DNA from: Amycolatopsis sp. CA-126428
GTDB lineage: Bacteria > Actinomycetota > Actinomycetes > Mycobacteriales > Pseudonocardiaceae
NCBI RefSeq assembly: GCF_002904335.1
Contig: NZ_PPHF01000110.1
Coordinates: 1 to 64,000, forward strand
Length of the DNA: 64,000 bases
Reading direction: 5' to 3'
How positions within the stretch are numbered: the first letter of the stretch is position 1; every line of letters begins with the position of its first letter. Made by a program: the position numbers and the translations under genes. Of the stretch, positions 27,513 through 35,048 are shown piece by piece. The notes below the pieces were generated by a model. The model did not search any database. It had not been told where the DNA came from and saw only the letters and a program-made list of their open reading frames with translations.

Positions 27513-28457
27513 GTGAAGATCGCGTTCGTCGGCAAGGGCGGCAGCGGCAAGACCACGTTGTCGTCGCTGTTCGTCGCGTACCTCGCCGACGCCGACTTGC
27601 CGGTGCTCGCCATCGACGCCGACATCAACCAGCACCTCGCGGTGGCGCTCGGCGCGACCGAGGAGGAAGCGCTCGCCTGGCCGACGCTGGGCGACAACAT
27701 GGCGCTGATCAAGGACTACCTGCGCGGCGACAACCCGCGGATCCCGGACGCGGCGTCGATGATCAAGACGACCCCGCCGGGCCGCGGGTCGAGGCTGGTC
27801 CGGCCGTTCGAGGACAACCCGGTGTTTTCGGCGTGCTTCCGGCAGCTGGGCGGCGTGCGGCTCGGCGTCACCGGCCAGTTCGACGAGGACGACCTCGGCG
27901 TCAAGTGCTACCACTCGAAGGTGGGGGCGGCGGAGCTGCTGCTGAACCACCTGGTCGACCTCGACGGCGAATACGTCGTGATGGACATGACGGCGGGCGC
28001 GGACGCGTTCGCTTCGGGGCTGTTCACCCGGTTCGACGTGACGTTCCTGGTGTGCGAGCCGACGATCCGCAGTGTGGGCGTGTACCGCCAGTACGCGGAC
28101 TACGCCCGCGACTTCGGCGTGCGGCTCGTGGTGGTGGGCAACAAGGTGACGGACGCCGACGACGTCGAGTTCCTGCAGGACCAGGTCGGCGGCGCGCTGC
28201 TGGGCTGGATGTCGGCGTCGGGGCACGTGCGGGCGGCGGAGCGCGGCACGGCCCGGCCGATCACCGAGCTCGAGCCGCGCAACCTCTCGACGCTGCGTTC
28301 GATGCAGGCGACGGTGGACGCGGAGCAGCGCGACTGGGCGCGCTACCAGCGTCAAGCGGTCGAGTTCCACCTGCGAAACGCCCAGGCCTGGGCGGGCGCC
28401 GACCTCGTCTCGCAGGTGGACCCGGAGTTCGTCCTCAGCCCGCGGCTGACGGTTTAG
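27513..28457 (+). CDS. CooC/ArsA/MinD-type P-loop ATPase
   Basis: A 314-residue SIMIBI-class ATPase. The deviant Walker A is VGKGGSGKTTLSSL, with signature lysine in KGGSGKT. LAIDADINQHLAVALG is the switch I region and VVMDMTAGADAFASGLF the Walker B/switch II region. This resembles CooC-type metallochaperone ATPases that help load a metal onto a client enzyme, with a longer C-terminus. The client is not identified. GTG 27513 follows AAGGG. A Zur-like box 16 nt upstream suggests induction at low zinc. It is convergent with a small gene and divergent from the RNB/metal-receptor pair. Confidence 0.78.
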   Translation: MKIAFVGKGGSGKTTLSSLFVAYLADADLPVLAIDADINQHLAVALGATEEEALAWPTLGDNMALIKDYLRGDNPRIPDAASMIKTTPPGRGSRLVRPFEDNPVFSACFRQLGGVRLGVTGQFDEDDLGVKCYHSKVGAAELLLNHLVDLDGEYVVMDMTAGADAFASGLFTRFDVTFLVCEPTIRSVGVYRQYADYARDFGVRLVVVGNKVTDADDVEFLQDQVGGALLGWMSASGHVRAAERGTARPITELEPRNLSTLRSMQATVDAEQRDWARYQRQAVEFHLRNAQAWAGADLVSQVDPEFVLSPRLTV

Positions 28458-28636
28458 TCGTCTTCGGCATCGGCCCGCCGGGTGCGCTCCCGGGCGATTT
28501 CGAGGGCGCGCCGGGCGGTGGCCTCGTCCGGGTACGGGCCGAGCAGGTCGATGCTGCGGCTGCGTTCGAGGTGCTCGACCTGGTGGGTGCGGGTGTTGTA
28601 GTACCACCCCTGGTCCGGGTTCGGGTCTTTGGACAT
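28454..28636 (-). CDS. small SPOR-like conserved protein
   Basis: A 60-residue hydrophilic protein. WYYNTRTHQVEHLERSRS, then LLGPYPDEATARRALEIA, looks like a single short beta-alpha unit of the kind seen in SPOR repeats and small actinomycete proteins. Function unknown. The ATG at 28636 has AGGA close by. Its stop overlaps the stop of the convergent ATPase gene by 4 nt. It lies 31 nt after the Pro-rich gene's stop on the same strand and may belong to the same transcript, although nothing ties it to secretion. Confidence 0.65.
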   Translation of the reverse strand: MSKDPNPDQGWYYNTRTHQVEHLERSRSIDLLGPYPDEATARRALEIARERTRRADAEDD

Positions 28637-28667
28637 GGTCCTAGGTTCGCACCCGCGGGCCGGTTTT

Positions 28668-31253
28668 TCAGCGCTTGTACCGGTAGGGGATCTCGGTCGG
28701 CAGCCCGGTGGGGCCGAAGTCCTGGGGTTCTTCGGGCTCTTGGGGCTCTTTGCGTTCGGGGAATTCATCGAACCAGCCACGCGCGGTACCCCGGGGCGGG
28801 GTTTCGGGCTCTTGGCGCGAGGGCTGCGGAAGCGGAGTGTCCTTCCCGGGGAAAACGGGCCGGGCACTCGGCGCGGCAGGCGGAACGGGCGGCATGGTGC
28901 CGGGGCCGGGGAAGACCGGCCGGGCTGGGGCGGCGTGCCGGGCGGGGAACGGCTGGGGGGTTGATTCCGGGCCCGGGAAGACCGGCTTGGGGCGTGCGGG
29001 CGGGGTGGGGCTCTGGGGTGGGGTGGGTGCTGGCGGGGTGCCGGGGGTGGGGGTGATGCCTTGCGCGGGGTGGGGAATCGGCGTGGTGCCCGGTGCCGAG
29101 GTGGTGCCTTGCCCGGGGTGGGGAACTGGCGTGGTGCCGGGCGCTGGGGTGGCACCGTGCGGGAGATCCGGGGTGGTGCCGGGTGCCGCGGGAGTAGCGG
29201 CCGGGCTGCTGCCAGGCGACATCGAGGAACCTGCTGGGCCGGCGCCTTGCGCCGAGCCGGGCGTCTGAGGGTTGCCGGGTGCCGTCGGAGAACCGGCCTG
29301 GCCAGCGGCCGGCGCGGAGCTGGGTACTGGCGCGGGACCGGTCAGGCCCGTGCTTCGCGCAGGGGCAGCACCTGGCACGGAGTGCGGCACCGAGCTGAAA
29401 CCGGGCGCCGGAAGGTCGGCGGTTCCCCAAGGCGGCTTGGGCAGATGCGAGCCGATCATCGGAGGTTGCGCCTCCGGAGAAGCGGGCCGAGGCGCATCGC
29501 CCGGGGCCGTCATCGGCTGGGAAGCCTCATCGGGCGCCACCTGCGATTCGGCTGGCGGCACGCCGCCCGAAGCAACCGTCGGCTGCGAAATGGCACCAGG
29601 TGACTGCGATTCGGCGGGCGGCTGCACTCCCGAGGCGGCCGTCTGCTGGGAAATCGCTTCGGGCGGCTCAGGGGCGGGGGGCGGGCTGGCCGAAGCCTCC
29701 GCCGGCTGCGCAACCGCATCGGAGGGCGCCTGTGCTTCGGCGGCCGGTTGCGCTCCACCGGGCGCAGCCGGCGAAGTCACAGGCGGCACTTCCAGCGGCG
29801 CGGTGGATGAGCTCGGCTGGGAGTCGAGCCCCACCGGATGGACCCGCTCCGGTTCCACCGGAGTGGGCGCGGGCGCCTCGGGAAGGCCCGCCTCGGCCGC
29901 CGGGGGCTCGGGCGTGGCTGCAGCCGCCTCAGTTGGGGGATCGTTCGACGGCGCCGCTTGGTCCGCCGCCTCTGGGTCAGCAGCTTCCTGCGGCGCCGGT
30001 CCGGCGGATGCCGATACCGCATCCTCGGACGGCTCGCGCGGCACGGCAACTTCCGGCTGGTCGGAGCCCGGCTCCGACTCTGGCTCAGCCTCGGACCGGC
30101 TCACATCCCACGGCGCCGAGGCGGATGGGGCGGTCTCCGGCCGATCCGTCTCTTGCGACACCGCCTCGCTTGCTGCCGAGGCCGGGACCTCTTGCCGATC
30201 CGCGTGTTCACCCGATGCCGAGACCGCAGCCTCCGGCTCGGCACCGCGCGGCCGCGGCTCGGAACGAGGCATCTCTCCCGCCGCAGGCTCGCCCACCGAA
30301 GCCGCAGGCTGCTCAGGTGCCACCGTCTCGGGCGACGACGACACCCCACGCTCGGACGCCAAGCTCTCAGGCCGGGTGGTCGGCTCGGCGGGCAGGGGCG
30401 CAGCAGGCGCTTCCGAACGCGCGGACGGCTCCCCAGCCGATGACCACTGCTCCCCCGCCACGCCGCGCTCCGCTTGCACAGGCGCCGCGTGTCGTGGGGA
30501 CGACTGCGGTGCCTTCACCGGGCCCGGCAGCTCCGACTCGGCCGCCACCGACCACTGAGGCTCCGCCGAAGCCGAAGCCGGCGGCACCGGATCATGGCGG
30601 CGGCCCGCCTGAGGTGCCTCCTCCGGAACAGAACGTGCCCACCCGTGCTGCTCAGGCGACGGCGCCGCCGGCGCCGGATAGGGCACCGTCCGCCACACCG
30701 GCGCCGGGCCGATGTTCATCGGTGCCGGGGCCGCCGCCGGGACGTGGCCGGACGGGGATGCCGCCGGGGGTGCCTGGCGGGGGGCCGGCTTCGGGATCGG
30801 GTCCAGGCTCGATACCAGCACCGACGTGTTCTCGGGATCCTCGACCTTCCGGCCGCTGCGCTCGCGGTAGACCATCTCGCCGTCCGCGTCCATCTCCACC
30901 AGGTAGCCCGCCTCCGCGAGCTGCTCCTCGTCGAGGTCCGCGAGCTTCTCGTAGCGCGAGGGCACCACCCGGTAAATGGGCCACGCCAGCCCCGCGTGCT
31001 CCGCGTGGAACTGGGCCAGCAGCGCCGCCATCTGGTGCTGCCACGGCAGCGACATGCCTTCGGCCAGCGAACGAGGCAGCACCACGTACCCCGCGTCCAC
31101 CCCCGGGTAGCCCTGGCCGAGCTGGTCGGCGAGCGGGGTGCTGGACGCGGGCCGGGCGCTCTGCCGGGGCGGCTGAGGCGCGCCGAACAGCGCCGCCGGG
31201 TCCCGGGGCTCGCCCGCTCCGGGCTTGCCCCGCCTGCCGAATTTGCGTCCCAC
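28668..31253 (-). CDS. 861-residue protein: conserved N-terminal domain plus Pro/Ala/Glu-rich disordered tail (T4SS-like locus)
   Basis: Residues 1-170 are a folded-looking, conserved-type domain (GYPGVDAGYVVLPRSLAEG, MAALLAQFHAEHAGLAWPIY, YLVEMDADGEMVYRERSG). The remaining ~690 residues are low complexity, first Ala/Ser/Glu/Pro-rich, then Pro/Gly/Thr-rich with repeats such as PGTTPVPHPGQ and three RPVFPG motifs, ending in an acidic-basic tail EIPYRYKR. No signal peptide or membrane segment. It is the last gene of the secretion-like operon, so it may be a cytoplasmic adaptor or substrate. The GTG at 31253 follows AGAGGA; the longer upstream frame is rejected. Confidence 0.75.
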   Translation of the reverse strand: MGRKFGRRGKPGAGEPRDPAALFGAPQPPRQSARPASSTPLADQLGQGYPGVDAGYVVLPRSLAEGMSLPWQHQMAALLAQFHAEHAGLAWPIYRVVPSRYEKLADLDEEQLAEAGYLVEMDADGEMVYRERSGRKVEDPENTSVLVSSLDPIPKPAPRQAPPAASPSGHVPAAAPAPMNIGPAPVWRTVPYPAPAAPSPEQHGWARSVPEEAPQAGRRHDPVPPASASAEPQWSVAAESELPGPVKAPQSSPRHAAPVQAERGVAGEQWSSAGEPSARSEAPAAPLPAEPTTRPESLASERGVSSSPETVAPEQPAASVGEPAAGEMPRSEPRPRGAEPEAAVSASGEHADRQEVPASAASEAVSQETDRPETAPSASAPWDVSRSEAEPESEPGSDQPEVAVPREPSEDAVSASAGPAPQEAADPEAADQAAPSNDPPTEAAAATPEPPAAEAGLPEAPAPTPVEPERVHPVGLDSQPSSSTAPLEVPPVTSPAAPGGAQPAAEAQAPSDAVAQPAEASASPPPAPEPPEAISQQTAASGVQPPAESQSPGAISQPTVASGGVPPAESQVAPDEASQPMTAPGDAPRPASPEAQPPMIGSHLPKPPWGTADLPAPGFSSVPHSVPGAAPARSTGLTGPAPVPSSAPAAGQAGSPTAPGNPQTPGSAQGAGPAGSSMSPGSSPAATPAAPGTTPDLPHGATPAPGTTPVPHPGQGTTSAPGTTPIPHPAQGITPTPGTPPAPTPPQSPTPPARPKPVFPGPESTPQPFPARHAAPARPVFPGPGTMPPVPPAAPSARPVFPGKDTPLPQPSRQEPETPPRGTARGWFDEFPERKEPQEPEEPQDFGPTGLPTEIPYRYKR

Positions 31254-31350
31254 GTGCTCATCCTCTGCCAGTACGCGGCCACCTGCTCGTGGAAGGCGCC
31301 GCGACGTCGGGTGAATCGGTGCGATCCTGTCCAGGCCCTCGCGACCCATG

Positions 31351-32352
31351 CTAAACGCCGGGGCGGACCGCCTGTGGCACGAGTTCGCGCTCACCGAACG
31401 AGAAGGCCCGGGTGTGCACCGGGACGCCGGTCTGCTGCGCCTCGACGACCTTCTCGTCCCCCAGGTACATCATCACGTGGTGGATGGAGGACGGGTCGGC
31501 CGGGTCGGTGGCGAGGAACAGCAGGTCACCGGGTTGCGCGTCGCGCACCGGCAGGTACGCGCCGGCGTGGTACTGGTCGCGTGAGACGCGCGGCAGGATG
31601 ATCCCCGCCGACTCGTAGGCCCGCAGCATCAGCCCCGAACAGTCGTAGGAATTCGGTCCCGTGGCGCCCCACACATACGGCTTCCCCTGCTCGCCCAGCG
31701 CGAAACTGATCGCCTTCGCGGCGGCCTGGCTGGGCGGCAGCAGCGCCCCCATGCCGGTGCCGCAGGCGACGACGTCGGCGACCTGGCCGACGTTCTGCAC
31801 CAGCGTCGCCGCCATCGGCTCCCACTTGTGGTAGGCCTCCGGGAAGCCCGAGCGCTCCACCGCCTGCGCCGCTTCGCCGGGCCGCCGGTTTTCCCAGTCC
31901 GGCACCGCGAGCAGCACGTCGTAGAACTTGTTGACCGCGTACGTCGGGTTGGTGATCTCGGCGACCGAGCCCCAGCCCATCGACGGCCGCATCTGGAAGA
32001 TGCCCTGGGAGTCGCGGTCGCCGTAGGTCAGGCTGCGCAGCCCGGACTCGGCCATCCCGGCCTGGATCGCGACCTGCCACGCGCGCGGCGCCAGCGACCG
32101 CTGCTTGCCGATCGAGATGATGACCGCGACGGTGCCGCGCTGCTCGTCGTCCAGCTTCGACGCGTCGACCGTGCCGCGGTCGCCCTGGCCGGGCTGCGTC
32201 GGCCCGACCGAAGCGTCGCAGCTCGTCAGGGACACGCCCCGGGCCTGCGCCTGCTGGTTGTCGATGACGACCTTGGCGGCGACCGCGGTCACGACCAGGG
32301 CGCCGATCGCGACGAACACGACCAGCCCCAGCCACAACCCCAGGCGCCGCAC
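31351..32352 (-). CDS. membrane-anchored wall hydrolase: lytic-transglycosylase-like plus NlpC/P60
   Basis: A 333-residue protein. An N-terminal membrane anchor (residues 5-28) is followed by a lysozyme-like region (AGMAESGLRSLTYGDRDSQG with IFQMRPSMGWG) and a C-terminal NlpC/P60 cysteine peptidase (Cys about 237 in NSYDCSGLMLRAYE, His about 292 in SIHHVMMYLG). It would open peptidoglycan for the transenvelope machine, like VirB1 or the Tn916 Orf14 protein. The gene starts 2 nt after the VirB8-like gene's stop. Confidence 0.88.
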   Translation of the reverse strand: MRRLGLWLGLVVFVAIGALVVTAVAAKVVIDNQQAQARGVSLTSCDASVGPTQPGQGDRGTVDASKLDDEQRGTVAVIISIGKQRSLAPRAWQVAIQAGMAESGLRSLTYGDRDSQGIFQMRPSMGWGSVAEITNPTYAVNKFYDVLLAVPDWENRRPGEAAQAVERSGFPEAYHKWEPMAATLVQNVGQVADVVACGTGMGALLPPSQAAAKAISFALGEQGKPYVWGATGPNSYDCSGLMLRAYESAGIILPRVSRDQYHAGAYLPVRDAQPGDLLFLATDPADPSSIHHVMMYLGDEKVVEAQQTGVPVHTRAFSFGERELVPQAVRPGV

Positions 32353-32354
32353 GG

Positions 32355-32960
32355 TCAGTGCGCCTGGTCGTAGTCGGCGACCCGCCAGCCGGCGTTCGTG
32401 CTCACCACCGTGATGGCCAGCTTCGGCCCGTCGGTCGGGATGGTGACCTGGACCGACTTGGCGTACGACGTACCGGCAACCGGTTCACCGGTGACCTTCT
32501 TCGCCGGGATGTTCTCCGGGGCGACCGTCGCCAGCACCGGCAGGTACTCCTCGGTGGTGAACGGCTTCAGCTGCGCCAGCCACTGCTCCGAGGTCATCCC
32601 GTCCGGGTGGTTGACCCAGGCCGTGGCCCACTGCTTGGCGACGCGGAGCGCGTCGGCGTTCGGCGTCGTCGGTGTCGGGGTGGCCAGCGGCGTGGACAGC
32701 CGGGTCGGCAGGTTGGACGTCGCGACCGGCGCCGCGACGCCGGGGGCGGTCGTCGTCATCGACGTGGTGGTCGTCCCCGGCCCCGGCGGCGACGCCTTGG
32801 CCTGCGGTTTTCCGACGACCTTCGGCAGCACGATGCCGAGCGCGGTGACCAGGATCGCCAGGAAGATCAGCGTCCCCATCAGGTGGCGGGGCGAGCGCAG
32901 CGGCCAGCCCCACAGGCGCCGGTAGACCGCGGCGCGGCCGCGGTTGGTGCGGATCGGCAT
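32355..32960 (-). CDS. VirB8/TcpC-like bitopic membrane protein
   Basis: A 201-residue protein with a basic cytoplasmic N-terminus, one membrane span (about 28-46, GTLIFLAILVTALGIVLP), a Thr/Pro-rich linker (residues 55-100) and a C-terminal NTF2-like domain (VAKQWATAWVNHP, AITVVSTNAGWRVADYDQ). This layout matches VirB8/TcpC proteins, which form the scaffold of Gram-positive conjugation channels. The start is ATG 32960. It sits between the VirB6-like gene and the wall hydrolase with 3-nt and 2-nt gaps. Confidence 0.75.
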   Translation of the reverse strand: MPIRTNRGRAAVYRRLWGWPLRSPRHLMGTLIFLAILVTALGIVLPKVVGKPQAKASPPGPGTTTTSMTTTAPGVAAPVATSNLPTRLSTPLATPTPTTPNADALRVAKQWATAWVNHPDGMTSEQWLAQLKPFTTEEYLPVLATVAPENIPAKKVTGEPVAGTSYAKSVQVTIPTDGPKLAITVVSTNAGWRVADYDQAH

Positions 32961-32963
32961 CGG

Positions 32964-35048
32964 TCACCGCCCCATGACGTGGTCGGTGTCCCGCGGTTCC
33001 TCGCGGACCTCGATGCCCCGCGACGGCCGGTACAGCACGAAGACCGGCTTGCCCGCGACGACTTCGGGGTCGACGCGACGCGGCTGGGCGCGCACACCCG
33101 GCACCCGCGGCGCGTCCTGCGCCGGGAAGTCGCTGAAGCCGGATTCGGGCGCGCGCAGGTCGGACGGCACGACGACGGGCTCGGGCTCGTCGCTCCAGCG
33201 CCGGTCGGCGACCGGCGAGGTGTCGACGCGCCGGCTCTCCTCCCGCGTCGTCGGACGGCCACCCGCGCCGACGACGACGTACTCGCCGCCGTCGCCGTTG
33301 GCCGGGTTGTACTGCCCGAACACCGGGGCGCCGGGGCGGCCGCCCGCGGGCAGCGCGCCCGCGGAGCCGCCGGCTCGGACGGCCCCAGGCCACGCACCCG
33401 ACCAGGCGGCGGCCGGCCGGGACGCGCCCGAGGAGTTGTCGAGGCGCTGGGCGTTGGCGAAAATCGTGGCTTCCGGCCGGAACCGGCCCCCACCGGCGGT
33501 GGCGCCGAGCGGACCGCGCTGCTCGCCGTCGACGACGTCGTCGGTGTCGCGCACGTTCTGCCAGAACTCGTCCTGCGGCGTCGGCCCGGTGCGGTTGCGC
33601 CGGAACCGCGAGAAGATCCCGCCGCCCGGCGACGGCACGGCGGCGCCGACCATGCTGACCGACATCTCGACCATCTGCCACAGCCGCCGCACCGGCCGCC
33701 CGACCATGAACAGCAGCACGGTGATGAGCCCGGCGAGCACCATCTGCGTGAGCATGTTCAGCGAGTTGCCGGCGTCGAAGATGGCCTGCAGGAGGAGGGC
33801 GTGCACGCCGGCGAGCACGGAGAGGACGACGAGGTTGAAGGCGACCCCGCCGGCGACCTTGAGCGCGCGGCGCAGGATCTCCGGGTGCAGGAGGGCGACG
33901 AGGCCGATCAGCGGGGCGGTGAGGGCGAAGAGGCGGATGAGGACCTGGGCCAGGAGGACGCTGGCCTTGGCCAGGAGCTGGAAGAGCGAGTAGACGAGGG
34001 CTTGGCCGAGGGAGAGGAAGCCGGCACCGGTGCGGCCGCCGGCCTCGCCGGTGAAGTAGCCGGTGGCGGGGCCGAGCTTGGTGGAGATGTCCTTGTAGGC
34101 GTTCTTCTTGCCGTCGATGACGCCTTGGTTGCCGTCGTCGCCGTTGCGCAACTGCGCCCACGTGAAGGCCTGCGCGTCCAGCAACGGACGGCCGAACTGG
34201 TCGGCCTGCGGCGCGGTCGGCGAACCGAACTCCCCGCGGATCCAGTTCTTGTAGACGATCTCGTTGTGCAGGCTCGTCGGGAGCACGTGCCGGACGACGC
34301 GGTTGTCGGCGTCGTCGACGAACCCGGCTTGGATGTTCGTCGTCGTTTGGACGATCGCTTTGTCGATGGGGTCGAAGTACCGCAGCATCGCCAGCGACGA
34401 CGCGGCGAGCCAGACGCCCGCCATCGCGTACAGCGCCCGTTTGCTGACCGCGGCGAGGTCGCCGCGCCAGATGTTGCGGAACAACATGATCGACATGACC
34501 AGCGCGACCAGCCCGAACAGCTGGGCGTAGATGTTGTTGTAGACCTTCTCCGCGCCCGACTTCACCGCGCTGTAGAGCGGATTGAGCAAGCCGCCCTCGA
34601 GCACGGTGTAGTGCAGCGAGTTCGTCGCGCCGACGATGTTCTTGCCCAGGTTGAACAGCTGGTTGCCGCCCCAGGTGTCGAGCGTCGAGCCCGGGGGCGT
34701 CAGGCTGATGCCGGAGCAGTTCGTCTCGAAGGTGTTCCAGACGAACCCGGCGTAGCTGTAGTCCACGTACGGGCTGCCCGCCTCGCCGTGGCCTTCGGCG
34801 GGGTCGATCGCGCCGACCATGCCCGCGCCGGGCCGTTCGGGGTTGGGGGCCTCGCCACAGGCCGCCGCGCTCGCCGCCGGGGCGGTCGCGATGGCCTGCA
34901 GGCCGAAAACGAGCATGACGGCGAACATCGTCGCCTTGCGCCCCGGCGTGCGCCGCCCCGGCCGCGGACCTTCCTTGATCCGCCGCTTCAGCGAGTGCCA
35001 CCCCGCGGCCAACGTCAGCAGGACCGCCAGCGTCAGCACGGTGTTCAT
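32964..35048 (-). CDS. VirB6/TrbL-like polytopic channel protein
   Basis: A 694-residue protein with an N-terminal signal-anchor-like segment, an Ala-rich signal-like span (MFAVMLVFGLQAIATAPAAS), an extracytoplasmic region with two cysteines, then five or more membrane helices (LFGLVALVMSIMLF, LIRLFALTAPLIGLVALL, GLITVLLFMVG). The last ~230 residues are hydrophilic and Gly/Arg/Pro-rich, probably cytoplasmic. This matches VirB6/TcpH-type channel subunits. The ATG at 35048 overlaps the VirB4 stop (ATGA). The frame stays open upstream inside virB4 but that is not coding. Confidence 0.78.
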   Translation of the reverse strand: MNTVLTLAVLLTLAAGWHSLKRRIKEGPRPGRRTPGRKATMFAVMLVFGLQAIATAPAASAAACGEAPNPERPGAGMVGAIDPAEGHGEAGSPYVDYSYAGFVWNTFETNCSGISLTPPGSTLDTWGGNQLFNLGKNIVGATNSLHYTVLEGGLLNPLYSAVKSGAEKVYNNIYAQLFGLVALVMSIMLFRNIWRGDLAAVSKRALYAMAGVWLAASSLAMLRYFDPIDKAIVQTTTNIQAGFVDDADNRVVRHVLPTSLHNEIVYKNWIRGEFGSPTAPQADQFGRPLLDAQAFTWAQLRNGDDGNQGVIDGKKNAYKDISTKLGPATGYFTGEAGGRTGAGFLSLGQALVYSLFQLLAKASVLLAQVLIRLFALTAPLIGLVALLHPEILRRALKVAGGVAFNLVVLSVLAGVHALLLQAIFDAGNSLNMLTQMVLAGLITVLLFMVGRPVRRLWQMVEMSVSMVGAAVPSPGGGIFSRFRRNRTGPTPQDEFWQNVRDTDDVVDGEQRGPLGATAGGGRFRPEATIFANAQRLDNSSGASRPAAAWSGAWPGAVRAGGSAGALPAGGRPGAPVFGQYNPANGDGGEYVVVGAGGRPTTREESRRVDTSPVADRRWSDEPEPVVVPSDLRAPESGFSDFPAQDAPRVPGVRAQPRRVDPEVVAGKPVFVLYRPSRGIEVREEPRDTDHVMGR

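Noticed and set aside
28765-29430. Alternative frames in the Pro-rich region (both strands)
   Set aside because: Low-complexity GC-rich DNA opens every frame; only the frame continuous with the conserved N-terminal domain is credible.
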